Below are positions 12,670 to 27,600 of a stretch of DNA of 64,000 nucleotides, in pieces (position 1 is the first letter of the stretch; each line of letters opens with the position of its first letter). The stretch covers positions 309,291-373,290 of the forward strand of contig NW_023365762.1 of NCBI RefSeq assembly GCF_000003815.2, given 5' to 3'. A program made the position numbers and the translations under genes. The notes under the pieces are model-generated. The model was not told the origin of the DNA, did no database searches, and worked only from the letters and a program-made list of their open reading frames with translations. The DNA comes from Branchiostoma floridae (lineage: Eukaryota; Chordata; Leptocardii; Amphioxiformes; Branchiostomatidae).

Positions 12670-15600
12670 TGTGTGTGTTTGTTAAAGACCAGCATAACTG
12701 GAATACGCCTGGATGGTCAAGTTGTCTGAATATTTGGTATGTGGGTAGGTCTTCATAAAACCTTGAAGCGATTGAACTTTGGGCTCCCTAGCGGCTTGCT
12801 ATGGTACTGCAGCAGAACTTCCGCGTTTGGTATATCGAGTACTTATCGAATATCTTCCAGTCAACTATATACATACATACAGTTAGCTGTGTTTTCCCGG
12901 TGAACATTTGGGCGATAAAAGATAGCTAAGGCGATACAATATGTTTGTTTAGCTTTGTTTATGCATATTACGTTCCATGATTATCTCGATTATGTACATA
13001 ACGTTTCTTTACTATTTATTATCTATTAGGCCACGTTGATTTGATTATATGGATGACATCCGCGCTCGCACCAATTTTCGGCCATTTCCAACAAAAAAAA
13101 AGTTTTCGACCACACAATAAATTGTGCAAAGCAGCTGTAAAATGAGCACAAATATTCCGTAGATTGAATAAAAAGTATCAGAAAACAGATAACTAATGCC
13201 ATAGAATGCCAAAATGAATATAAAGTCAAAGAATAAGATGTGAAAGGACAGAAAGAAAAACTCTATTGTTGGTTGGGGGAGGTACCAGTACAGAAAATTC
13301 AGGTCCAGAGGATCATTTCCAGGTCCGGACATGAACCTGGACCTGATTGTCTGTGGAAACTTGAGAACTGGCAATACTCAAAACAATGGTAAAAAAAATT
13401 GGTCAATTTTGCTACAAAGGAATCTGTTTGGTGGATTATTGGACTCCCACTGCATTTTAAAATCCCATCTCCATGTAATAAAGGCTAACTGTCTCTGTAC
13501 CTTTGACTGTAGAATTGGTGCAATTGACTATAAACTCTACTTGACGCTCTTGTTGTCTTCTTGGCCCCCCGGTTAGACCCCAAATGGCTGCCGGCATAGT
13601 GTGTCCATTTTGTAATTGGCAAAACCTGTTCCTCTGTTGTTGTTTTTTAAGGTCTGTTTTTTTCGGATTGGTTCAAGAAGAAAAAATGTTTTGCACCCGT
13701 ATGATGTACTGGTCCCTACACCTAACTGTTGGTATACCATACTATGTGTGTTTAGTCCTATGTTCAACCTTCCTGGCCACTTTGATTTCATACTGAAGGC
13801 AACTTTTTTTTTTGGTCAAACTTTTTTTTTATTCGCTCGCTCGCACCAGTTTTGGAGTTCCCGGAGGATGTCATCCATATAATCAAATCAACATGGCCTT
13901 ATTAGATTTCTGACGGTGAATGAGAAGCCACATAGGTTTCTGCTCCCACTGCATGTTTTTTTTATTGTTTTCAATTGTTGAATATGTGTGGAGTTTCACT
14001 GGTAGGAACTCGAGTGATGTTGTGTGTGGAATTCGGGATTTTCTTTGGTATTTTTTAGTAGGAGATGTTTAGTTTTGCACGGAGCCAACATTCTGAGTAG
14101 AACAATGAATTTTCTTTCAACAAAGTGCATAAATTAATAATTGCAATGTTTTTTTTTACCTCTCATAGTTCACAACATAATTCAAGGAGTTTGTACTTTC
14201 ATGAGTCACTCAAAGTTGAACTGGGAACCTTCTACGTATGCCTATTGGTCTTGCAAAACTTGTAGACATATTTATACAAAACAGTATTGTATTGGATCTT
14301 GTGGGCGTCAGAACTATTCTGGCGTCAATTTTTCTTTGTCACAATGCAGAAAATGGAGTGGAAAAATGAGCAATTTTTGCCTCTCAAAGAACATATTCAC
14401 CCGCCAACCTCGTAAATAGTTTATGATGAAACAAGGACCACTCCCTTGTATATAACGAAGGACATTAGAAAGACAACATGTTTGGGGTATAATCTACTCT
14501 GAAATGCTTTCTTCAACTCTTTGTAATTTTCGCCAAAATGTTATGATTTTGAGCCTGTGTATGTACATGTTGGTGGTTGTCTTTATAAGTCATGGATACA
14601 CAACGAGATCATATTTTTACACATTAGAGCCACAGTCATGAATTATTAATAAGTTCATCGACCTGGACCTGCTCTGAGAGTCACGAGTTGCTTTATAGAC
14701 GTACCACGTGTTTGTTGCGATGCAACCATGGTAATAATGACGTCATGCATGCGTGCACTATTTGGTCAAACACAATATATAGATCCCAAGATCAGCCCAC
14801 GTGGCATGTAAATCAATATGTTGATTTTCGTACCTTTTGAGCATTACTGTCATTATGTACCATGCACATAGAGCCAACTATTTACATAGAGTTACATAGC
14901 TGAGATGCTGCTGACAATGCAATAACATTTGGATGATAACAGTTAGCCAATGCAATACATGTACTCCAAAATCTTCTGATAATGAGATGTACATGGACGT
15001 ATATTTTGTTTAATTAAAGGCGAATTAGCTATAGTAAAGAACATATTCTTTGACGACCCATGCGCGCTAGCTGGTCATCGAAAGGAAACACACGGGCAGG
15101 CGTACCACAAGGAAGTATCTTGGGACCGCCGCTATTCCTTGTGTTTTTTGCCTCCGTGAAGCGGAGGGTTTGTATAGACTGCCGTTTGTATGCCAGGGTG
15201 ATGTTTGTCAGCAACATAACTAGAAAACGGATTGTTTTGATATTTGGTATGTGTGTAGGTTTTTAAAAGACGAAGAAATGGCATGAATTACAGTTTGGTA
15301 GGGCGTTTTGGTGGCGTGTTATATGGTAGTGTAGTAGAACTTCCTCCGCTACCTACCATCATGACTATCCGCCCACCCTTCCCCCAAGTTATTCCCCTCC
15401 AAAGGGATTATGCAACTGCGCAGGCGCGGAAAAATTCCTGTAAAATTCTGGGCATGTTTGCCAATCGGACATATACTATACTATTAGGCTATCCCCTGAG
15501 AAGTCGCCAAAAACACTCTCCAACCACCAAACCATCACCCATTTCACGGAGATATGAGGTCTCCGAACGCTTGTTTAATTTTGTTCGCTAGCTATAGGTA

Positions 15601-18600
15601 TTGTCTTCCGCCATACTCTGACGTTAGTGTTGTCATAGCTGCATTTGTGGCTCTAGTGCATGGATGTAGAAAAAGCTTACATGGAATGCATGGGATTTCA
15701 AGAAGACATAAAATTTCAAGTTATGAATATCATATGAATTGTGTATATTATGACAAAACAATATAACCTTCCTGGCGAAAGTATGCACTGCCACACGAAA
15801 AAGAAGAAGACATAAGGTGTAAAACAGGAACATAGATAAAAGTAAAAAAGAAATACACATCACTTTTACACTTCCATTCTTTATCAAATAGATCATTATG
15901 TCAGTGCCACTGACGAAAGGTAGTGGATTTTGTCTTAAACGTCTGACCGTTTCCAAAATCATATCCAGCTGCTTGAGTAACTGTTTTCTAGGTTAAATGG
16001 AAATACATCTCGGTGTCAGGTAGCCTGGATACCAGACCCCGACCTAAAAAATATCTATAGTGTTGGGGTCTGGCAGGATGACTGTAGAAAGGCTCTCGAA
16101 AGCCCTTGATAAGAGGAAGGAAAACCTCACACCCCAGGTAGACTAGTACAGGTAGACAGCTACAACACGCCACAGTTGGTTAGCAGGCTATCACAGAAGC
16201 GAATCAGGGGCTAGATATGGCTCAAGGGTGTATTGAGTTATTCTTCAAAACAACACAGACCTTAGTTTAAAGCAANNNNNNNNNNNNNNNNNNNNNNNNN
16301 NNNNNNNNNNNNNNNNNNNNNNNNNNNNNNNNNNNNNNNNNNNNNNNNNNNNNNNNNNNNNNNNNNNNNNNNNNNNNNNNNNNNNNNNNNNNNNNNNNNN
16401 NNNNNNNNNNCCGGGGGTCTTTAACCAATCATGGCAGGAGTGTAATTGCCTCTTGCTGATCCTGCTGCTGTTCTGTTGGTGGGGATTTTTGCCCACTATT
16501 TGGACAAACTTGAGAAGAAGGCCTACCTCATCTGGCCAGACCCCAACACGATACATATTTTTTTAGATCAGCCTGGGGTCTGGTAACTAGACTAGGTATC
16601 AGGGTTTATGAACAACAAACTTGATAACTCCACAACTTAAACGTCTGTAGCTGTAGTAGCAATGTGGAATGTGTCACCAAGTTTGATGGTAGCATTCAAG
16701 TTACGTACAAGTATGACGATAATATGTAACGGGACCAAAGAAACCATCTACATCAGAGCTTTACAACCATCCCTGAACAGAGACAGTGGGCGCCATAGAC
16801 TTCCTGCAACAAATGATCCACTGCTTACTGAGTCACGTATTCTATCTGCATTACGTGACGTCACGACAGCAGTGGGCCGTTCATTCCTTGACAAAAGCTG
16901 GTACTGGTCACTCCAAAATTTGAGTGAGTCCAATTTTTGTGTTGGAAATTAAAGTTAAACTAGTTTAATAATGATAATATGTAACGTTGCTGATAAAGTC
17001 ATGTTGCGTCAGGATCAGGTATCAACGTCGCCAGAGGGAAACCAGCATTCCAGTCAAGCACTTTTGAAGATCCAATTGAGTCGCTCGTGGCCGGCAAAGC
17101 TGTAGACGGCTCCGTTGGCCACATGGCCTGTTCAAGTACTCAGCAAGAGATCAATCCAAGGTGGTGGGTGGATCTTGGTCAATCGTATAGGGTTGGCAGG
17201 TAAGCGTCCACGCTTGTTTACAGTCTTGACAATTTATATGCGTGAACCCTCAACAGTACACCTTCCTGATTATCAATTACACGTTAATTGAGACTCTCAT
17301 TTCTTCCGACAAGCCACAAAGGGTGTTGATATCTTGAACTCAACTCAGCACTAACTCATCAAAACCTAAACAACAAGTTGAGATGTTTCAATCTCGGGAG
17401 GATATATACCATTGCCTTTGTGTCAAATTTCAACTCCGATGAAAAAATGAACCTGTTATAAAACCAATGGCACCCTCGTAGTTGCTCTGGTTTCTGAGCG
17501 GATTCCAATGCGTTTTTCCAAATAAAATGTCTCTGTATTGAGTATATGCGTGCAAGGCGCATTTTTATACCCGTATCAATACGGCAGACCCGCCATATAT
17601 ACGAGTCTCGTGTGATATTACATTCTTTAAACTACTTTCAGAGTACACATCTATCCGGAGACTGTCATACAAGAACTGTTGAATCCCTTTAACATACACG
17701 TCGGGGAATCCACGTCAGTCAACGACAACCCTAAGTGTGGCGGTGATCATGAGATAGACTCAGGTCAGCCATTCACTACAGTGTCATGTATGGGGATGGA
17801 GGGACGGTACGTGGGGGTCAGTCTCCCGAGGGGATCAACCACCCGACGGCTGGATCTGTGCGAATTCGACGTATATCTGGGTAGGTCTTTGCTATTGTAA
17901 GAGGCCAAGATGGCATACACCCCCGACACACCTACGACAGTTGTATAGTTCTGCCTGACCCCTGCGTCATCTGTCTATACTACTGCCGTAGGGGGGGGGG
18001 GTGCCATTTTGGCCTGTAAGGGACGAATGTTCCGCCCTGTCCCTCACCCCAAGGTCAATACAAAAAGGGAGACTCAGTCAGGCAGTGCTCTGAAGTGTCC
18101 TGTATTCTTGTCAAAACATATGTTCTGTGAACTGGGTAGAACTAGTTGTCCTTGACCCCATGGGTCATCGGACTATACTACTGCCGTAGGGGGGTGTATG
18201 CCATTTTGGCCTTATACACTATCTACATTGATCACTTTAATTAAGGAGCTTTTATACAGTATAACAGCTCATTGCTTCAATGCATTGGTTATTGTACATT
18301 CCAAGTCACAGAATTTTCTTTCCAAATGTGTTTAAGTCATTATCTCCCTCTCTCTATATATATATAATTCTTGCGACAGTTGCGACAATGTTCGATGATG
18401 TTCCATCACGTAATTTGAACCGTATTTAAATCCTCTGGTCATTCGTTCGCGAGTCTCGACTCTAAAGACGCTCCGCCCTGGGGCAACCATTTTAATAACA
18501 ATGGCAAACAAACAGCTTTTTATATGTTTTCGGCCCAATAAAACAATGCAATTGCCATTCTAAACAAAATAGCTCGGAAACAAATGCGACATTCAAATAA

Positions 18601-21600
18601 TCAGTTGAGAATCTTTATGACTATGCTGTGGAACCAGGAGAAAAAAATTTTCATTACAAGTCTTTGACTGGTCGTATGTTTACCTTTATCGTCGCCATGG
18701 CAGGATTTTAATAACCAGCCTTGTTGACTTTGTTTTCTTTTCATGTGTGTGTCTAGTATTGTTTTCATCAACTGGAGGTTGGCAAACAGTTTTTTTGTTT
18801 TTGATTTGGCAAACAGTTTTTACATCTTCATGACAGAAACGTTCAGTCGATTTCCATTTTCGGTGGTCTTATGTTGACCTCAACCATCGCCATGGCACGA
18901 TTTTTTTGTCACAAGCCTTGTTTACATTATTTTTTTTTACATGTGTAGTTTGTCCACCATTGTTGCCCCCAACTGGAGGCTGGGTAGACACGAGCGAGAA
19001 CGCCTGGCCAGACTTCACCGCCAGCTTCGGGTGTTACACAGGGTACAGCTTGGTTGGCTCTTCAACACGTACATGTCAGGATTATTCGACCTGGAGTGGA
19101 ACTTCGCCATCATGCATAGGTAAGGTTCAGAAAGATTTCTACACTAGACGCAAATCAGTTTGTATACATGAGTATTGAAAGCCCTTGACAGACTGCTAGT
19201 CAGAATCTTAAACCCTTTAGAAAATGTCACAGTTTCATTTCACGTTAGATGAGTTGAATTAAATATCATATGGTTTTGAGTAGTATTGGAATGAATAGCG
19301 TTGTACATCTAACTTTTATAATGTTTTCGAAATGTTTTTAAATGTTTGAATTTGGACGATTTGCCTTAAAAGTTTCCTTTTTTTTAAAAAGAAATTTGAC
19401 TGAATATCAAAGTAATTCATTTTCATTCATGAGCAAATTACTGCCAAGATTTTATTTCATTAAGACTTATTCAGACTTATATTATTCAGGCTAGAATCGT
19501 CCTTTAAATAGCAACGAAGTCTTTTTGTTGTATGAAGTCGTTTTGTTTTGTTGTTTGTTGTATGAAGTCATTTTGTTGTCAGATGTTGATGAGTGTGCCA
19601 CAGCAAACGGAGGATGCGGACAGTTCTGCACCAACACCATCGGCAGTTTCTACTGCTTTTGTGCAACTGGTTACACCCTTGGTGTAGACGGGTTTGTCTG
19701 CCACGGTAAGTTGAGGGCTTTTAATTTCATAGATAAATCTATGACGCCGGCCGCCCTCATTTTTAAGAAAAAATAGAGTACAGTACAGAATAAGCCAATT
19801 AATTGCACAGCCCATTTGCCAGCGCAGTTCGTGCAATTATCCGGATAATGCAACAAAGCAAAGGTATGCAGCTAGACCGCGCACCACCACGGGATTTTGG
19901 AATTTAGTACAATTAACAGAAGTTTGTGGTTATCTGTTGTGTAATTAATTGGCTTCCACTGTATATTTTTTAAGTTTGATCACTTTTCAAAATAATTATT
20001 TTTGTTTACAATTAATGTCTCTTTAATTTCCCAAAGTTGTATGACTATCTTAATGATATTTGTTTCTATATACTTATATCTAAAAAGCTCAATGGGCATC
20101 TACGACTTACATGATAACAAAAATTCACATTACATCTTCATACAACATGACGTGTATGGTGATTTCTACGACTTTGTTATGTCTTTGAATGAAATGCTTG
20201 TCTTCTTACAGGATTTGATCCCGTTTCTCATCTTTCATGTTTGTCTGGGACAACAAAGTCTATTTCTGTCAACTGGACCAAGCCCGTTGCTGACATAAAT
20301 GGTTACGATATAATGTACATTCCTGAGGCTGGTTAGTTTTGTTAACATTTTCTACATTGCCTTATTGCTTTATAGTGTTTCATTGGGTAACCTTTGGTAA
20401 GATTTAGGCGAGGTAAACTGAAGCCCAGGCGGATTTTTCTGGCGCCATCTTGTTTTGGGGGTCAAACTTTGGGGTCAAATGGTTGGGAGCTCTCTGATAG
20501 GAAGTCTCCATAAAAAGAGACATTCTCGACTGTAGGATAGATAAAGTTATAGGTCTTCTTTTCGCTAGAGTTTGCTATCACAGTCAGCAAAGCAGCACAT
20601 TTATTTGTTTTCTTTTGCTGCTGTAGGGCTCTATCAGCCCACCATGATGACGTCTTTCCGGAATCATGACGTCACCAATGCAACCATATCCGGTTTGATC
20701 AGCGGAGTGCAGTACTCTGTCACTGTTCTTGCATTCGGACTGTGGGATGACAGCGCCAACGCTAGCGTGGCATGTGTAACTGGTAATAAAAAAATAATAA
20801 TTTTACATTTTCAACATATTTCTTCTCATCTTTATCTTATACATGAACGATTCAATTCAAGACACAGTTTATCATTTACATTTAACTGGTAATAGAAAAT
20901 AATAATTTTACTTCTTAAATATATTTCTCATCTTTTTCTTATCCATGAATTCTATTCAACACAGTTTCATGACGCACATTTTATGTTGGCTATACATTAA
21001 CGCAATAAAATTGCAACTCACAAAAATATCTGTCTGAAGTATGATTGTTTTGAGTAATCTAACGAATAATCATTGTATTTGTGACTAAATGAGAAAGAAG
21101 TCCTTATTAAATTTCGTTACAATACCCACGGATAAATGTGGATACTTTTTTGTTTCATTTCATGTTAGATAACATAAATTAGAGTTCGATTCTAAAATAG
21201 AATCAGATGGTTTATCGAGTTGTATTGGAACATACAGCTTTGTACGTTCAAATTTTCTAACGTTTTCAACTCACGATATGCCTTTCTTTTTGAAAGAAAT
21301 ATGTGTTAGATTTAACTGAATATCAAATATCAAAGTTTCATGCATATACTGTAATTAGTATGTTTGTTTCAACATCTCAACAGAAATGCCGCCTGCTACA
21401 AACATCAGTGTTAATCACGTCAATGAGAAGTCGGTTGTTGTCCAATGGGTGCAGCCTGTTGGGGCTGTTGTGATTGGCTACAGGGCTTGGCTGATTGACA
21501 GGGAAACCATGTTTACAGTTACTACTCAGTATCTGTCTGAGTCATCGACTACGGCCACCTTCACTTCTCTAACCCCTGCTACAGAGTACGCGGTGGCGGT

Positions 21601-24600
21601 AACCTGTATCAGTTTGGTCATCGAAGGACCACAGGCTGAAGTTCTCCTTGTAACAGGTCAGATTCGGTTTTTGACTTTCGCAATATTGGTAAATTGTCTA
21701 CTCTAAAGTTTTTTTTTTACATCCGTGAAAGTTTTAGTTGTTTCTTGTCTGTGCACAATTGTTTCATCATAACTTAAGATATATATATGCAGAAGCAATC
21801 TATAGCTTTTTATAATAAATCAAGGAAGTAAGTAATTACATTTTTCATGCATACAACCGCTACCCTTCAATGTTAATAAATGTATATCATGACATCTGGA
21901 CGTCCTTCTACAAATATTTCATCAAAGCTTATTGCATAGATGATTTAATTAGTCTTGATTTCTTATGTATGTATCTTTGTAGAAGCCGATTTATTTCACA
22001 CCCCATTTGCCAGCGTATTTCGTGCAATTATCTGCATGGTGCAATAATGCGAAGTTATCTAGCTGGATCGCCCTGGTTTGGGATTTTGGGATACCGTGTA
22101 ATTAACAGAAGTGTGCGGTAATCCGTTGTGCAGTTAACTGGCTTCTACTGCCATAGAGCTTGCCATACATTGTACCCATTACCATTGTGGTGCAACAATT
22201 ATTGATTGAATAATTTTTTAAAAAGTCTATATTGAAATCGCAGATACGGATCCTCCACGACAGCTGTTTGTAGACGACATAACATACACAACCTTGGTTT
22301 TGTCATGGATCCCACCGGTTGCAAAGTTGACGGGTTACGAACTGACATACAGCAGGACAGAGCACAACAGAGAACGGCGATCTCTCAGTTCTGTCAACCT
22401 TCCTGGTAACATCAGGAACTTCTTGCTACAAGGACTTGTTCCTGCTACTCAATATACCATCAGCTTGACGGCTGTCAGTCGGTTTGGGAGGAGTAAGGCA
22501 GCCAACTCGACGGCTATCACAGGTACATTTGTGTGCAGAGCATAAAGTATACATTATGATATTGGTGTTATCTTTACACCAAAGAATAAGATTTGTCTTA
22601 CAACTTTTTTGATAATCATTTCAACTATATAATATTCTTGGGATATAATGACTAAAGATATCTTTTGTCGTTGTGTGGTGCTGCGGTGACCAACGTACAA
22701 TATTTATCGCATTTTTATTAACTACTTTGTAGGAATATAAACATAAGTAGAACATAGAATAGTTTACCTATCTTTAGCTTTGTATGGAACTTACTACATT
22801 TAGCCCCAAAGGGGTATGAATGTGCAATAAACTTCATTGTTATTGTCATTGTCATTGTCATTGTCAACGTAATTTATTGCATTACGTAGGAACGGATCCC
22901 CCCTCTGAGTTGAAAGTGAAGACCGTTGCCTCCACCTGGATGTATGTGGTATGGACTCCACCAGCTGCGGCTGTTGTCTACTATGATATCGAAGTATCTG
23001 AACCTGTAACACAGAAAGAGATGTATTTCAGGTAATGAGTAAAAAGCCATGCTGCAAAAATGAGTGAATGAATAAATGAATGGATGGATGGATGAATGAA
23101 TGAATAAACAAGTAACTAGATAGCAAAAAATCCAATCGTTTCAAGGTCTCATCAAGACCTACGCACGCACCAAATATCAAGACAATGCTACGGAAAACAT
23201 AAGGTAATGAATGAATGAATGAATGAATGAAAGAAAGAAAGAAAGAATGAATGAATGAATGAATGAATGAATGAATGAATGAATGAATGAATGAATGAAT
23301 GAATGAATGAATGAATGAATGAATGAATGAATGAATGAATGAATGAATGAATGAATGAAGACCTATAGTCATTAACCTGGATGGACATATATACCCATTA
23401 GGTTAAGTACAGGTCGCAACAAAATGATAGTTGACAAGTACATGGAATACAGTGTCAACGCAAGGATCATATTCTACAAAGTGAATTCCACTTCTCGCTT
23501 TTTTGTGATATTGAAAATATTAAATGTACGAACAGATATGTTTTGCAATCAAAGGTTTGTCTAAATTCATAAGTAATATGAATTATACTCAGATATGTAT
23601 TTTTGATAAAACCAAACCAAAGTTATTTCTTTGTTGCTTCTCGGATTTTTTCAGAAAAATGATTGGACCGACAAGTCGAAAGAAATAACTTTTTAATTAA
23701 TAAGGTCCGGGGTGAAAGTATATGGCTTGAATAACAAAAAAAACAGCCTGAGGAGTTTAATGGCACGTTTTATGCAAAGAATCCCTTCCTCTGATTTGTT
23801 ACTAATGTTCTGAATAAAAAGCATTGTTTTTAGACTGAAATTATATGTATGTAGTTCTGAATGGTAATATTTGTAGGTTTATGATAGCAAAACATGTATT
23901 ATTTTCTCTCGGGACGTAATTTCTTTTTGAAAATGAAAAAAAAAATGGACAGGCGAATCCGAGAAGCAACAAATAAAATTGGTGTGACCTAAGTAAGAAA
24001 AGAAAACTTTAATAGTGAAACGGTAAAAAAAGAAAAATGGTAAAAACTATTAAAAAATTTCTTACACGGAGAAACAGACATTCAACAATATACTTCTTTT
24101 CGGTAACCCGTATTTGCATGAAGTATCTCAAAATTTCATAATTTTTTTTTAAATTTCAAAATTTCTTAACTATGTTCTCCTTACTTTGTTACAGAATATC
24201 CCCAGGTTTAACGGAACTTAACATAACAGAGCTTTTCCCAATGTCGAAGTACACTATCCGGATTTCAGCAGTCAGTATCTACGGACGTAGTGAACAAGCT
24301 CTGATATTCGGTACCACCGGTGCGTTACAACTCATTTTTATAAATATCTATGATGTGGAAATAATTACATATCGTGTGCACTACATATGTACATTGCATA
24401 CAATTTCAAAGTCAAATATGATTTAATTTTGTGTGTACCTAGTCATCCACATTTAAGCGCACCTTTGCAAAAGTGATAAGAAGTCTTTGCATTTCCTACA
24501 ATATGCAATATTAGAAAAATAGATTTAATTATCATTTCAATAATTCTTATGTGTATCAAAACGGCTTTTTGGTTTAGGACTTATGTCTATAAAGAAAAAA

Positions 24601-27600
24601 ATAATCATTCAAACATTGATAAAATGATAATTTATTTCATATCTCTTGTTCTAAAGAAATAAAACCTTGAATAACTTTCTGTATTTTGTAACGTCTGGGT
24701 ATTCATCCGTAGATTTATTTACTAGCTATATTCATAAAAGGCATTTAACTTTTTCTCTAAATATTTTCCCAAAAATAAGGGCATACTTACTATGATAGAA
24801 ATGATTAAATGCTATCAAGAGCTTTTTGTTTGTTTCTAGTTGACGTGGTAAGAGATAAAATCCTGCCGGTTTCAACAACAACAAACGACATGCTGACAAC
24901 GCCTACCAACAGACCATCAACGTTTTGGATGGAAGACTTAACAACTGTTAAGATAGAAGATGGTAAACATAATACAATACTATTTGTACATAGATAGTGT
25001 GTACATTTCATAGCAGAAGATTCCTAGACTACAAAATATTCTTGACGTTGAAACGTTTGTATATGAAATGCTTATGACCTATCAAAGAGATTAAGAAATA
25101 GCACCTGTCCTTTGGTTTGAAATAAGAATACTACGATAGTTAAAAAGACAAATCACTCCCATATTGCAAAATAATGTATGTATATATATTGACAGATCCC
25201 ACGCTGACAACGCAAGCCAGTCGGAAGTCAACACTTCGGCTGGAAGAGCAGACTGCTACAAAAATACAAGGTAATAATTATCAGTGTACATGATACATGA
25301 TAGTTATTACATAATTTTCGTTAAGCTGAAGTCTTAATCATTACTACGGTCAGAAAAATTAAACACAGTTTGGGTGCTTGAGCAAATCTTTTGTCATCTG
25401 CACAGTTTGCATATTTAATGGAGGTTTTCGAACTCTTGTTTCTGACCATGTGCCCCCCTTACCATTGAAAGTAGATCCTCCGGCAAGCATAAAATTCTGA
25501 TTGACCAGGGATGCTATTATGTGACATGTACATGTGGCCACAGTTATTTTTCTTGGAGAACAGGCGAAAATCATTGCACGCGCTGATTTCATCCGTAGAA
25601 TTAAGTCAATGTGCACGTGGTCTTATTTGCAGGACAAAAAACGGCGAATGCTGTCACTACAGGCACGGGTTCAATGCCCTTTTCCAAATCGCTAGCACAA
25701 GGAATGGACAAACCGGAGTTCACCTCTACTCATCCAACGACAGGTAAGAATGAAAAATGAAAAAGGCAACATTTTCGCGAAAATGAAGTATGTTTTCCAG
25801 TATCAATTTACCAAGCTATTTATCTCTCTATATTCTTTATATATATATCTATATCTATTTCTCTTCATACTTAGACTTGTATAATGTAGGGTGCAAATCT
25901 GCGCCGCACTTTGAAAATTTGTTTATAAACAACATTACTTAGTTTCATAAGTCCATTCTTTTTTTCGGTATGTAATTGTGAACTGCCTTATGGTATTTAT
26001 ATGTTATCATTTTATTCACTTTTCAGTCCGAAGCAATGAAAATGAGGATTTTTCTACTCCTGGCACTGTGTTTGTTCCTCTTGAGGCGGTAAAAACGTTA
26101 TGTTTTCGATTATGTGCTTCGAAATGTATGAGAATTATTTTTAAAAAACAGTATTGTACGTTGATGCTATTACAAGCAAAGTAAAAGTATGGTGCTATAA
26201 GAATGCATTATCTTACTACAACCACATGACTCATGTATATTTGCGTGTGTAGGTTCCATTTTTTCTCAGTTGTTAAGTCAACTGTAAATGTATGGATAGA
26301 TGAAGATAGCAATACGGCTTATCTAATTGCATAAAAAAAGTAGACTGCGTTATACGTTGCATAGTTCGTCCATTTAGAGCCCCTTCAAAACAAGCAATTG
26401 CATTTAAAATAGAATGAATATGCAATTTTTTTGTACAGCTTAAACGGCTGAAGGATCAAATCGATGGTGCCGGTGACGAAGAGACGTCCTTAGAAAACGT
26501 GATCGAAGTCGTTACAGGAATTGAAAAGATACTCCAACTCGAAACGTTGCCGTCATCCTCGCCTGGACTGTACCCCGAACTGGTAAGATAATGTCTAATA
26601 TTGAAAACAAAACAACTTAAAACGTAGCTGTCACACAATTTGGCCTTCCTTCACTGTCAGCAACCATCCTTAAGACCTGAATGGGCTACTCATTATCGCA
26701 TGGTTGCGTTGTGGCAAGCACGCGCCCACAAAGAGCCTTTGACTACCTCATAAAATAAGCTAAAAACCCTAAATCTTTATATGTAATATCAGGTGATATT
26801 TTGATATATTTGTATTAGCAACCCATATAGTTAAACTGTTACGTATTTCTTGTATTCTTAACAGTTGTCGTGCAAGAAAGTTCTATTCTTTGCCTTTTTT
26901 CGAAACAGGAGGTGGGGATAGATCTGCTGAAAAGGTCATCAGAACTAATAAGATCTTCTGAAGGCGGCACGGTGACAATGATGGAGACAACGGTTGATGG
27001 TACGTATAGTAGACATAACTATAACTATCTAGTATGAAGCGCTTGTCAAATGCATTCATCTTCTAAGTAATTATAAGGATGTCACTGCCTAATTAGCACC
27101 ACCCTTTTGTCCAGTTATTTATGTTTTGACATACATTGCAGAAACAAGGACCACAGGAGGAGTTACTGCAATGTACATGTTATATAATAATCTTTTCCCA
27201 ATAAGAATACATATTGTTCTTGCTAGTGCGTTTTTCTTCTTCTTCCTTCTAGCAGATAGGTTTACGGAAAAGTCTGGGCTGTCTATCTGGGCCAGCTATC
27301 ACGTCAGGCTACTCAGATACACCCACTCACAACCAAAATTATTTTTTTCACTCACAGATACTACTTGGGATTGGTGCTATAGTATTGTATGCAAGTAGCA
27401 AGACACAAGACTAGAGGGAAAACATTCTGCATTTTTTGCAAAAATGTTGCCTTTCTAGTACTTTATTTTTATTGGACCTGAATTAACTCATACTCATATT
27501 TCAGCCACTGCCCACACTATGTCTAGTCTTGTTCAAATGCTGCCAGAAGGAAGTTCGTCTATTCTTGACACATCAATACCTTTGTTTGAGATGGACGTCA

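Noticed and set aside
16662-16952. Candidate polycystin exon in intron 1
   Set aside because: The segment is a dispersed repeat with an inverted copy at 31690-31880, and exons 1 and 2 join in frame without it.
23028-23388. Frames with Ser-Phe-Ile-His repeats
   Set aside because: Translation of the (AATG)n microsatellite.
27142-27200. Possible extra polycystin exon ([12 protein letters not shown])
   Set aside because: It has an acceptor of fitting phase, but no GT donor closes it, and exons 26909-26999 and 27505-27680 join in frame without it.
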